This document shows, in pieces, positions 1 to 10,311 of a DNA stretch of 64,000 nucleotides. This DNA comes from Gonocerus acuteangulatus (lineage: Eukaryota > Arthropoda > Insecta > Hemiptera > Coreidae), in the NCBI GenBank assembly GCA_946811695.1, contig OX328123.1:48068009-48132008 (forward strand). Reading direction: 5' to 3'. Numbering within the stretch: position 1 is the first letter of the stretch; each line of letters begins with the position of its first letter. Made by a program: the position numbers and the translations under genes. A model generated the notes under the pieces. The model worked only from the letters and a program-made list of their open reading frames with translations, had not been told where the DNA came from and did no database searches.

Positions 1-822
1 GTAACGCTTACATTTTTGAGTTCATAAGCTTGTAAGTACTCGTTTTATAGGCTTCTTGGGCTAGGAAAACGAATGAAACCATTTTCAAGGCGATAGCTTT
101 AACCGTTTTCGAGAAAATTGGAAAAAATAGTTTTTGAATACCGTCTTTGGTTTGGACACTTAGAATCATGGGATTCAGTTGAAACATTTTCTGCATGTTC
201 TACTTTCATTAAAACTAATATTTTGAAATTTGTGTTACGTTTGGAGTTAAGGAAGGGTTAGAATAAAATATTTTATTAACAGACATGAAAAGTTTTGGTA
301 ACTTTGTATACTTTCCTTAATATCTCGAAAAAGGTTGAGAATATTGGTAAGCGGAAGAATGCCATTAGAAAGCTTACTAAATGCTCTACAAAAAAGGTTC
401 TGATGAAAGTTTTGATTAGACGATGTCAATCGGAGAAATAAGTGCTTAAAACTTTAAAGTAATTGATTTCGCTTATTCGAACTGTTCTTTTTGTCTGTTT
501 TTATTCCTTGTTATTTTTTAACTGCTTATAGTTGGATAATGTATTTGATAATAAATCAGGTTAAGAAATATAAGAAAAACAATTTAATCTTAGAGATATG
601 GATTTCCAAGATATAGCTTTTCAACTGCCTAGCGAGGTCCTTCCTAGGGCGGTTTGGCCGAACCATCCAGGTAAGATCGTAAATAAGACCTTTCTTGAAA
701 GTAAAGATGGAACTGTCAACTTTGGTCCTCCTCTGCCTCCTGGCACTTTCATTGCTGACGAAGGCTACCAATGAGTAGCCGAAACGTCCTAAATATAGAT
801 TTTTTAATCAAAAATCGTATTG
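1..822 (+). repeat. Interspersed repeat family F, headless copy
   Basis: Nearly the same sequence recurs from about 29960 and from about 30585 to 31400, including the phrase CGATAGCTTTAACCGTTTTC and the end GAGTAGCCGAAACGTCC. The copy begins before the window, so its hairpin-bearing 5' part is not seen. No coding frame is conserved. The high similarity between copies suggests recent spread. The element class is not recognised. Confidence 0.75.
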
Positions 823-2170
823 AGGTTTCTTTTTTCACTGCTCTTTATTTTTGTACTTAGTTAGTTTCGTTTATTTAAACGGATCTATTTGTGTGTTTCC
901 CGCAGTTTTTTTTTTTTTTTTCACTGCTCTTTATTTTTGTACTTGCTTAGAACAGTCAAATGTATTTGTCAGTAAACAGGATACGTATAATTAGAAGCAA
1001 TATTTTGTTTGTTAGAATTCGAAGATGCCGTATGAATATCTACGTAGATTACAGTACTGGTGTTGATTTCGTTCTTTAGAATTGTTCTTGGTATTCCCTA
1101 TTTTCAACTGTTACCCATAGTTTTTTATTGCTAGTAGTTTTTTCTTATTGATTATAGAATATAAATCTATTTGGCTATAAAACAGGATACGTAAAATTAG
1201 TAACAATATTTCGGAGATTTCTGAGCGAAATGCCTTGTATGATTTTCTACCACCACGAACGGCGTTTTTCCTTTATTTTTATCCACTAGATAGGCTTTAT
1301 TTGGCATATTATTCTATATATGTTTTATTAAGTAGGGGATTCTGATGAAATGTCGTCTTTTTGCTGTGGATTTTAATTACGATGTATCTAAGATTGGGTA
1401 ACATTAGCGAGTCTACATAGTTAAGAACCGACGACGGAGGTAGACTTCTTGCTATGATTTAGTCTACATATGTATATTAAGTCCTAAATCCAAAAAATAA
1501 ACTTCACAACGGTTAGATACTATGAGCGAATAGAGAGTCGGTTCAGTGTCCATAGAAACACAAGGTCCCCAGGATATTTACCTGCTACGAGTTAATCCTC
1601 AAGAGTTGTAAATATACCCCAGGTATCTGCCGACACAAATACAAAGCATAGGCAGGGTACAGAGAGCCAACAACTATCGCTGCAATCTTATCCGAGCAGG
1701 TTTCTTTAAGCACACTCCGAAAGAATGTAGCTATAGAGATTGAATTTGGGACATACATTTCGAAAAACTTGAAGTTTTAGTAGATCTTGTTTACCGTGGA
1801 CCAAAAATGTCCCGTACAATATGTATAAACAAATGCGCATACTGTTAACCGCATTAGCGGCTACAGTTGAGTTCTTGGTGCTGGACTGGTCTCTTTAGAA
1901 TTAGTAGTTTTTGGTACTTACATCACTTTAGAATTTAATTTCATATGAGATATGTATATGTTTACTTTTGTGAAAATGAATACATTAGAAACGTGAAGTT
2001 AAAGATGAAACGGCTGGCATAGAATTGGTCCAAGATAATGAACTTTTGTCTTAACATAAAGGTATGCTTTCATGTTTTCCACGTTGGAGTAACCCTCCAG
2101 CGTGGGAGTTTATTTATCTACGTATGCCATCCGTTCTGGATACTACACGTATTTTGATTAGGTATGTACA
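823..2170. other. AT-rich stretch without recognised genes
   Basis: I see no splice-linked coding frame and no known element. Small items are a T-run at about 907-922 and a short hairpin at 2079-2105, where CCACGTTGGAG pairs with CTCCAGCGTGG. Confidence 0.5.
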
Positions 2171-2314
2171 TAAAATAATGAATTCACAATTAATATGAAT
2201 ACTGAAATACAATGACAATAATAAAAATAAAAATAAAACGAAAACTAATTAAAACAAAATTTTAATAAACCAAATTATATACATATGTAAATAACATAAT
2301 ACATATGTGGGCAT

Positions 2315-5300
2315 TCAGATGAGTTCATTGATATTTTTTAGGTCCAGTTGTTTAATAAATGCATCAAATTCCTTAAAATATGTAAGTAGTAAGTCGGGTT
2401 TGTCAGTGGGCCAAGTTCCGTCCTGTAAGGTGATGTCCTTAATGAGTTTTGTCCTGGGTCCGTCCAATAATGTACAGTCGTACAGGAGATGGTCGTAAGT
2501 CTGTTCAGTTGTATTGTCGCATTTACATGTGTTAGTAGTAATAAGTTTAAATTTATGTAAATAACTTAGCATAACTGTTGTATATGCGTGCTATGTTTGT
2601 CTTGCTGTCAGTGTGTATTATACATGTGTCTCCGTCGTGACTGATGGAATGTAGTGTTTCTACTGCTTTTATGATTGCAAGGTTTTCTGCCTGATTGTTC
2701 GTACATAGTGGTGATAGTCTGTATTGTGAATAGTTATGTCGTCTTTTAGTATTATGTATGCAGATCCAACACAGTCATTGCTTTTACTTCCGTCTGTGTA
2801 AAAGTGATAAGTCCATGTTGTTTCTACGTCGTCAGTCGGTACAATGTTGTCTTTAGGGTGTAACCAGTTCGTGAACCGTATGTCTTGTTCTATGTCATGT
2901 GGTGTGATGTTCTGATATGTAAAGTCTTCTGGAATTTCTTTCAATTTCAATAACCTATGTAGCCTGATCATTTCCTCAGCTTTGATGTGAATTGGCAATG
3001 TGTTAGCTAAAACACATGATGCTTCATATGGTAATGTACGATATCCCCTGGATATTTTAACCGCAGCTAATCTCTGTACTCTTTCTAGTTTTTTCACATT
3101 TCTTTTAACACTTAAAGCATGGCCCCATATTTCAATCCCGTATGTCAAAATGGGGACAATCGCCCCTTTGTAGATTGTGGCTAATGCGTCAGAATTAAGA
3201 CCCCAAGTGACTCTGGCAGCCATCGATAGTCCATTTATTATTGAAAATAGTCGTGTTTGTAAGTTAAGTAATGTGATAGTTCCATTTCAACTTGTTGTCA
3301 ATATAAAGTCCTAGATATTTAAGAACATTTTTTTCTTGAATAGTTTGTCCATTTAGAGTAATGTCTAATTCATAATAATATTTCTTCTTCTAGTAAATAG
3401 TGTGTATGTCGATTTCTCCAAGTTAAACGTAAGTTTGTTTCTGTTCGTCCATTCATTAATTGTGTCTAAAGTTAAGTTTGCACGATCTTCTATTTCAGTT
3501 AAGTTTGTCCCAACTACTGTAAGTAGAATGTCGTCAGCAAATGCTATAATCTCTGTCCCTTCAGGGGTTTCTGTTGTAAGTAAACTGTCCATAATTAGGT
3601 TCCATAGTAGAGGTGAACAAGCTGATCCTTGTGGAGTACCTCTATTCTGTGATGTATGTACTGTCGTGTTTTGTAGTGTCATGTATAGATGTCTATTATG
3701 GAGATAGTCTGTTAGTAATCTGTAAATATTTTGGGGGCATTAGTGTTTGTGTAGTGATTCGAATATCGATGGACACCAAGCATGGTCAAATGCTCCTTTG
3801 ATGTCCAACGAAATTACCACAATATGTTTCTTTTCTAGCAACTGCGATCTCAAAAAATTCACAATTTTATGAAGAGTACAGTACTTGTTTGAGGCGTGAA
3901 CCCATATTGATTAGTGTGCAATGGTGCATGCTTAATAAGGTGAAAAGAAAGTCTGGAGTTGATAATTTTTTCTAGAACGTTGCCTCCGACTGGAATGATA
4001 CTTATAGGTCTGTAGCTCTGTCCATTATGTTTAGGTACTGGGATTACTTTAGAAATTTTCCATACATCAGGGAAGATTCCACAATCGAAAAATATTAAAA
4101 ACTTTTTGAAATATTTCTACTGTAATTAAATCAAATCCAGTTGCTTTGCGTGGATTTAAGTTATCAATGAAGCTTTTTATCTCTATATCTGCTAAAGTAC
4201 TGTCGTCCTGAGTATTGGGTAGTTGATTACTGTTTCGTTAGTAGGGTTGTCACTTATGAAGAAGTTGTTCATTGAATGTTGTAGTGTTTCCTCAGTGTCT
4301 GTCGTGAAAGTTCCGTCACTTTTCTATATTGTACGTAGTTGTAAATCAGTCCTTAATTTTCCAGTTGAGTGTTTATATATCCATGTCCAAGGATTAGTTT
4401 TGTCTATGTTATTGCAGTACGTTTTCCATGAATTTAATTTTTCCCTCTTTATTGTTTTTGCGTAAGTAGATTTTATTTGTAAGTAAGCATTTTTCCTAGT
4501 TGGTATTAAATCTGGGTTGTTTTTTGTACGTTGGAATTGTCGTCTTAATGTGTTGGTTTTGTGTCTTAGTTCAGTCAGTTCTTCAGTCCACCAAGGAGCC
4601 GATTTCATAGTCCTATGCTTTTTGTGTCTTAAAAATAGACTGTTGCATGTCTTAATTAGGCACTTATGAAATAGGCTTACGGTTATATTAATTCCTCTTG
4701 AATCCAGAGAGTCAATCAAATATGACTCTAGATTTGTTAATGCATTATTGGTAGGTACCAATTTTATTTTAATATAATCTTCCAATTTTTTCTGGAAAAT
4801 ATCCCAGTTAGCATGTTTGGTAATATAAGATTTTTCATTTGTAAGGAATTGCCTATTATCTGTTGATGTATGCAATGTGTAAGTTAATATGGAATGGTCT
4901 GAAAAATTCTCTTCATCGTGGTTTGTCCAGTCTTGTATGTTTTTGGTCATAGTTCCATTTGTTATAGGGAAGTCTATGTTGCTGTTACCATTAGAGGATG
5001 GGAAAGTAGGTTTTAAGTCATTGCCATTTATTATAAATAGATTTTTAGAGAGAATAAAGTTTTCTAATATACGACCTCTTTCATTCCTTATTCTATCAAA
5101 CCGGAGAGGCGATCTACAGTTCGTATCAGCTGCGATTAGAATACCATGGTTAGGATATCTATTCATTACCTTTTCGATTTTTATTAAATCCTCCTCAACA
5201 TTTTTAGTAATATCAAAATATATTTTTATTAAAATGAAACTTGTATTTATTATATTAAGTTTAATAACGCACATATCATCGTCCGATAAATCTGTTAAAA

Positions 5301-5544
5301 AAAGAATATTAATATTTTTATTAATTACTATGGTACTAGCACGTGTTTAGTTTTTTCCAAATTCAAATACTCTATATCTATTTGAATAACCATATGTTTT
5401 ATTATGTTTTATATATGGCTCTTGTAATAATAGAATGTCGATTTTCATTGTATCAAACATATGTTTTATATAGTTCATAGCCTTCCAAGAATGTCTGCTA
5501 TTAAATTGTGCAATGTTTACATTAACACATGTTTTATTAACCAT
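2315..5544 (-). pseudogene. R1-like ORF2: endonuclease, RT, RNase H (broken)
   Basis: Read from 5544 downward, the endonuclease starts with NIAQFNSRHSWKAMNYI and LLLQEPYI. After a frameshift near 5350 it continues with LIAADTNCRSP and the catalytic SDHSIL block. The RT palm motif FADDILL is at about 3530, preceded by RGTPQGSACSPLLWN, which is the usual QG..SP motif. RNase H begins with FYTDGSK near 2790. The C-terminus has CKCDNTTEQTYDHLLYDC, a zinc-binding pattern typical of R1/I-group LINEs. The reading frame breaks near 5350, 4320, 3690, 3365 and 2660, so no full-length enzyme can be made. The start is taken at MVNKTC because the endonuclease follows directly. Confidence 0.85.
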
Positions 5545-5647
5545 TAATATATAAATAGTTATGAAGAAGAAATTTGTTATCAAATAAAAGGAAGGTTATA
5601 GTGTATTTCCAGTTGTAAAATATTGAAATTATTTTAAATTTTAATAA

Positions 5648-5772
5648 TTAATTGGGAGTAGCAGTAATGTCTGCCTTCTCCCCTCATCTCATCCAGTGTG
5701 TTGCCATTGTAAGTTCAAATTTACTTATTGTACATATTTGTACAGATTGTAAATATCAATAAAGGAGATATA

Positions 5773-5839
<67 letters not shown>
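5648..5839 (+). mobile_element. 5'-truncated retroposon with poly(A) tail and TSD
   Basis: About 130 bp of non-coding sequence containing AATAAA at 5758-5763 is followed by 59 A residues (5781-5839). TTTAATAA occurs directly before (5640-5647) and directly after (5840-5847), which is a target-site duplication. It lies between ORF1 and ORF2 of the minus-strand R1-like copy, so it inserted later. The parent element is not identified. Confidence 0.75.
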
Positions 5840-5842
<3 letters not shown>

Positions 5843-5946
5843 AATAAGGAGTGAATGAAAATAATAAAAACAAGCTGCAAAAGTACAAAAGTATTCCTAT
5901 AAATAAAATTGAATTTAATTTAGTATGACTATACCAATATTTGCAT

Positions 5947-6971
5947 CTAATCATAATTGGTATTTTGTATTAATCTAGAAATTGCAGCTTTGTATGAAGG
6001 GCATTCTTTTGAGATAGCAGAATGATTCACATCAACTCTGAGGTGTGGCTTACATCTGTTATTGAAATTTGAACAATTGATGCATTTATTAACATGGGAC
6101 TTACATGTTTTGATATCGTGTTGTCCCCCGCAGATCGGACAGGCTAGCTGGTTCTTGCACTCCTGACTGGTGTTCCCATGTCCAAGTCTTGAGGAGTTAG
6201 AAGTTCTAACTCCTCAAGACTTGAGGAGATGTTCTAACTTAGAACATCTCCTCACGGCTAGGTAGTCCTCAACAGCACAGTTGGAGTAGAATAGCTTCAC
6301 TCTCTTCTCCAGAAGGCTTCTTCTAACTCCAGGGCTGCCCATCTCCTTTTGCTTCCTCTGTGTTCTCTGATGAATTTCAGAGAAAATTCTTCCTCAGCAC
6401 AGACTATTTAATTTAGTGTTTTGATGGATTTTATGAGGTTAGCTTCATTAGCTTCCTCTGGTAAATTTTTAATAATTAATCGAGGATTAAATTTTTTAAC
6501 CTCTTCGATTAAAAGCTTTGAGGAATCAGTGTTAATTTTACTCTTTATTTTTTTCTAAGTCATCCTTTGAATCTACTCGAATGAATAGGTGTCCTGTTTT
6601 AGTCGAGACAATTCTCTGAAAACCGATTTTCATTGTTAACGGATTTATTTCTTTTTTAAACACTGATTTTGTTTCATCAGCTGATGATTGTTTGTGTTTG
6701 GATTTTATAATCGCATGATGATTTGAAGAAGGAGTTGCTTTACTTACAGTTTTAACTATTTCTGACTAACTAGGTATGTTCTTCTTTGCTGATGAGGTTA
6801 TCTTCTTTTCTTCAATTCCTGATTTTCTTGAATCAATTTTTCAATACACTCACGTGCTTTGAGCAATATGTCACTAGTTTTACACTTAATTTCAGCTTTA
6901 GGGCTTTTAGAATCTTTTATAAAAGTTAAAAAAGGAATGAGTTCTTCTAAGAATTCCACACCCGTCGCCAT
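5947..6971 (-). pseudogene. R1-like ORF1 (gag-like, zinc knuckles), broken
   Basis: The N-terminus from 6971 reads MATGVEFLEELIPFLTFI and ends in a Lys/Glu-rich helix. The C-terminal part (6178 to about 5950) has CPICGGQHDIKTC and CINCSNF, followed by a third C/H cluster ending KECPSY, before a stop at 5949-5947. This triplet of CCHC-like knuckles is normal for ORF1 of R1-type LINEs and binds nucleic acid. The middle is disrupted, in part by the palindromic stretch at 6186-6256. The start was chosen at the Met with coding-like sequence after it. Confidence 0.7.
6186..6256. repeat. Two adjoining perfect short palindromes
   Basis: GTCTTGAGGAGTTAGAA is followed at once by its near-perfect reverse complement. 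Then GAGGAGATGTTCTAA is followed by TTAGAACATCTCCTC. The two hairpins overlap at TTGAGGAG. They sit inside the ORF1 relic and share words with each other, so they look like a local inverted-duplication event rather than an independent element. Confidence 0.7.
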
Positions 6972-7097
6972 CTTGTAGGAGAATATACAGGTATGCTTTA
7001 AAGAAGCTCTAAATATCAATCAATATTTTGGTGGACAAATATATTAGATATTTAAACGAAGCCATTGGGAAACTGTACGTTTTTTTTTTTTTATTGT

Positions 7098-7179
7098 TTC
7101 ATTTTCATTATATAAGAGGAGGTCCATGATCACTTCATTCCGAATGTCTTGGTTTGTTTTCCACTCGAGGTGGTGACTT
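7098..7179 (+). repeat. SINE family S1, 5' half (split by LTR element)
   Basis: GAGGAGGTCCATGATC followed by TTTGTTTTCCACTCGAGG matches the tRNA-like head seen at 19990 and 59980. The body of the same SINE resumes at 10782 on the far side of the LTR element. The final ACTT (7176-7179) is repeated at 10782-10785. Confidence 0.6.
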
Positions 7180-7329
7180 TGTGGAGATGTAATGATTGGA
7201 CAAGCGACCACTGGTGGACCAATGAGAAGCATCCAGGCCAGCCAATAGGAACGAGCGCTTGGCCGAGCACTCCCGACTTTGACCGAGGCACCCCGACCTC
7301 GGCCTATGAATAGGGGCGTTCCTGCTGCC

Positions 7330-7392
<63 letters not shown>

Positions 7393-7868
7393 CCCAGAAC
7401 ACATTCCGATCCGGCTCTCTCTCAAGGACACTACAGCTCTCTCAGGACCAGCCTCCAGCCATGCACTCAGGACCAAGGAACTAGCTACCTGCTCGACCTC
7501 TCTCTCTCTCTCTCGACCTTTCTCTCTCTGGACAAAGTACGAAGCCGCCGTCTCGATGTACCCAGTGGTCAAGCCAGCCTCCAGTCATTACACTCCCGAC
7601 TCCTACTTCCCCCAACTCTAGTCAATACCTGGCTTATTTATTTACTTCCCTACCCCTCTCACTCCTGCTTCGAGGAACGGCTACGGCTCAGTACCGAACA
7701 CCTTCTCCCCGACTCAGTGGAACAGCTGACGCCTAGCACCTAGTCGGTATCCCCCAGGTTCAAGGAAGCGCCCTTAACCGGGACACAGTACTTACCTGGC
7801 TACCTCCTCCCGACACATCCTTCCTACCCTTCCTAGCCTACCTTTAGTAGCGACACCCATCCGCTACA
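7180..7868 (+). repeat. Left LTR (short form)
   Basis: It starts TGTGGAGATG and ends CCATCCGCTACA. After CCTGCTGCCC it runs straight into 61 A residues (7331-7391), then GCCCAGAACAC. The right LTR has an extra segment of about 420 bp at this point. Apart from that and a CTCT run, the two LTRs look nearly identical, which implies a young insertion. Confidence 0.85.
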
Positions 7869-7870
7869 AG

Positions 7871-7888
7871 TGGTGACCCCAGACTGGA
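7871..7888 (+). promoter_or_regulatory. Primer-binding site
   Basis: TGGTGACCCCAGACTGGA begins two bases after the LTR end and starts with TGG, the complement of a tRNA 3' CCA. This is the expected place and form for priming minus-strand synthesis. I do not assign the tRNA. Confidence 0.7.
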
Positions 7889-7897
7889 ACAGCAACC

Positions 7898-9307
7898 ATG
7901 TCCCTGAAACTACGAGCGTTTTCCAGAGATGCACCGGAACTATGGTTTAGGCAAGTCGAGTGCATCTTCCAGTTCTCCAACATAACGACCTCTTCAAGCA
8001 AATTCTCCATGGTGGTAGGGAGCTTGGACCTGGATGTATTCGAACATGTAGCAGATCTCATCAACACCTCATCAGCTGACCCTTACTCGGACCTCAAGAA
8101 CAGACTTCTCTCCGTATATGCCGACCCACCGGCGGTCAAAATGCAGAAACTGCTTGACGCTGTTCTCGGCGATCAGACCCCCTCACAGCTCTACAGGAGC
8201 ATGAAATGGCTCGGGGGACAACTAGTGACCACGGAGGCTCTCACATCGCTCTGGCTCAAAGCCCTTCCCCAGAGAATACAAGAACTCCTGGCCTCCTTCC
8301 CATCGACCGACATCGAAACCCTCACGGCCACTGCGGACAAAATCGCGGCAATCGCCAAACCCCCATCATGCTCAACCGTCCTCCAACCCCGACCGGACCT
8401 ACAGCAGATGGAACCCCGACCCAGAGCCGTGCGAAAAACCCAGCCAATTTCAGCGATTGAACAGCGGAGTTCTGAGCCCGAGGAGCTGAGTACAGACCAC
8501 AAGCAGCTGACTTCTGCCTCCAAGCAACTGATCACAGACATCGAGAAGCAGACTACAGAGACGGGACAGCATGTTACGGATATCGAGCAGCCAACTACAC
8601 AGCCTGAACAGCCAACTACACAGACTGAGCTGCCAACTACACAGACTGAGCTGTCAACTAAACAGACTGAGCAGCTAACTTCACAGATCGAGCAGCCAAT
8701 TACACAGACTGAGCAGCCAACTACACAGGCTGAGCAGCCAACTACACAGCCTGAACAGCCAACTACACAGACTGAGCAGCCAATTACAGAGCCTGAGCAG
8801 CCAATTACAGAGAAGCTGCCTACCGAGATTAGCCAGCCACCTAAAGTCATCAAGCAGCCTCTTATGGAGCTGAAGCAGCTGACTATGGAGACTGAACAGC
8901 AGAACAGCAAGGGTGACACCACGGTACAGTTACCGCCTGCAGATCACCGACAAGAAGACCAGGCAGCGGAGGTAAGCCAGCAGTCTGAGAATGAGCTGCA
9001 AAGCGAGCACACTGATCACCGCTGGCTCAGTACTCCTACGAAGTCCCTAGACCAGGCGGACTCGAATTATTCAGAATCTCTAGGCCCGGATAGTTACACT
9101 TCAGATCTCCATTTTAAAAATCCCCCGAAGAGCAGCAATGTCAAGTACCGGGACCGTGTAGCTATAAAAGTGCCGAGGCTACGGAAAGCTGTGCCACCAA
9201 ACCCGGAGGATCGGCCGCCGGATGGAAAACTGACTTTAGAGAGAGTACAACTGCTACTCTCTTGTGGCCCTTGGAAGGTCCGTTTAAACTTATTCTTAGC
9301 AATGTAA
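7898..9307 (+). CDS. Gypsy-type gag protein with repeat tail
   Basis: This is an uninterrupted 469-codon frame starting ten bases after the primer-binding site, at the first ATG. Residues 1-150 show the arthropod Gypsy gag pattern: an APELWFRQVECIF block, then KFSMVVGSLD, PYSDLKNRLL and LWLKALPQRIQELL. By family, this part is the capsid that packages element RNA in the cytoplasm. Residues 230-305 are eleven copies of a seven-residue unit close to EQPTTQT. The rest is Gln/Glu/Thr-rich and polar. No CCHC zinc knuckle is seen. The frame ends near LLSCGPWKVRLNLFLAM. CGPWKV may be the remnant of a junction where pol was lost. It is intact, so it may still be expressed. Confidence 0.85.
   Translation: MSLKLRAFSRDAPELWFRQVECIFQFSNITTSSSKFSMVVGSLDLDVFEHVADLINTSSADPYSDLKNRLLSVYADPPAVKMQKLLDAVLGDQTPSQLYRSMKWLGGQLVTTEALTSLWLKALPQRIQELLASFPSTDIETLTATADKIAAIAKPPSCSTVLQPRPDLQQMEPRPRAVRKTQPISAIEQRSSEPEELSTDHKQLTSASKQLITDIEKQTTETGQHVTDIEQPTTQPEQPTTQTELPTTQTELSTKQTEQLTSQIEQPITQTEQPTTQAEQPTTQPEQPTTQTEQPITEPEQPITEKLPTEISQPPKVIKQPLMELKQLTMETEQQNSKGDTTVQLPPADHRQEDQAAEVSQQSENELQSEHTDHRWLSTPTKSLDQADSNYSESLGPDSYTSDLHFKNPPKSSNVKYRDRVAIKVPRLRKAVPPNPEDRPPDGKLTLERVQLLLSCGPWKVRLNLFLAM
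8585..8812 (+). repeat. 21-bp coding minisatellite in gag
   Basis: There are about eleven head-to-tail units of GAGCAGCCAACTACACAGAC plus one base, encoding EQPTTQT. Substitutions are mostly silent or conservative and the frame is kept. The array probably grew by slippage or unequal exchange. Confidence 0.9.
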
Positions 9308-9667
9308 ATTCGATAATATACGTGTGTAGCACTTGTTTATTTTATGTATATATGTATTATCTTATTTTAGTTTATATTTATATAATTTTCTTATATTTTT
9401 TGCTCTTTTGTGGCGGGTATAAGGGCCGTTTAAATTTGTAGTCTTAAGGTAAATAGTATAAGTATTAAGTATTATATTCATTCATTTTTTTCTTACATTC
9501 AGTTGCCAAAATATGACTATTAGAATATAGGTTAACATATCCTACTAAAATAAAAGTTGGAAACTTTTGTGGCCCCTATAAGGGCCGTTACAGGTTTAAG
9601 GTGTATATATTTTATTTACTATAATTTTTTTTGTGAAACTTATTACTAATAAAGGGCTCCGCCCATT
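9308..9667 (+). other. 3' non-coding interior of LTR element
   Basis: No ORF is present. A motif like TTGTGGCCCCTATAAGGGCC occurs in three diverged forms near 9261, 9408 and 9568. The first overlaps the end of gag. These may be duplicated junction sequence left by loss of pol, or regulatory repeats. Confidence 0.5.
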
Positions 9668-9678
9668 GGGGGGGGGGA
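9668..9678 (+). promoter_or_regulatory. Polypurine-tract-like G run before right LTR
   Basis: Ten G residues then A lie three bases upstream of the TGTGG start of the right LTR. Their position suits the plus-strand primer of LTR element replication. Confidence 0.55.
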
Positions 9679-9681
9679 CTA

Positions 9682-10258
9682 TGTGGAGATGTAATGATTG
9701 GACAAGCGACCACTGGTGGACCAATGAGAAGCATCCAGGCCAGCCAATAGGAACGAGCGCTTGGCCGAGCACTCCCGACTTTGACCGAGGCACCCCGACC
9801 TCGGCCTATGAATAGGGGCGTTCCTGCTGCCCAGAACACGGAGGCGTTATATTAAGTTCTATGACAGCCTCCGGTACTGTGTGAACCCCCTCTTCAGGGA
9901 CTTGACACCACCTCCTCTGCCTCAGAGGTGGCAGGGCAGCACCAGACGACTCCTGGATCTCTGCGAAGACGCTGCGTAGTAGCAGCTGTATGTAAATATT
10001 GTACGTATTAGTTTTAAGTTTATTTGTTAGTTTTAAGTTAGATTTAAGTTACATCCTAGTATAGTCCCTCCCTATACAACTTTGTGTCCCCCTAGATTTA
10101 GTATTTTAGACTAAGTAGGCTTAAGTCCCCCGATTGTAAATACATCCCCCTTCTAGTACGTAAGCGTAGAATAAGGTGTAGCTTTAAGTCCAGCTCCAGG
10201 TTCCAACCCGTTGGGCCTGGAGCTCTCTATGTACATTTAATAAATTTGGGAGGGTGGG

Positions 10259-10311
<53 letters not shown>

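Larger units (their letters stand above)
2171..6990 (-). mobile_element. R1-like non-LTR retrotransposon, decayed
   Basis: On the minus strand the order is a gag-like ORF1 with zinc knuckles, then ORF2 with APE-type endonuclease, reverse transcriptase, RNase H and a C-terminal zinc motif. This is the order of the R1/I group of LINEs. Both ORFs carry frameshifts and stops. The element is interrupted at 5648-5839 by a poly(A)-tailed insertion of the opposite orientation. The 3' end is not sharply defined; the sequence turns A/T-rich near 2200 without a clear tail. The boundaries given are approximate. Confidence 0.85.

Noticed and set aside
2307..3801. + strand frames at 2307-2498, 3402-3707 and 3613-3801
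   Set aside because: Antisense shadows of the minus-strand R1-like RT and RNase H.
7279..7743. 154-codon + frame through the left LTR
   Set aside because: Crosses a 61-base A-run (poly-Lys) inside an LTR; the equivalent appears in the right LTR at 10246. Not a gene.
8191..8922. 243-codon minus-strand frame across gag
   Set aside because: Mirror image of the gag minisatellite (CVVGCS repeats); an antisense shadow of the real gene.
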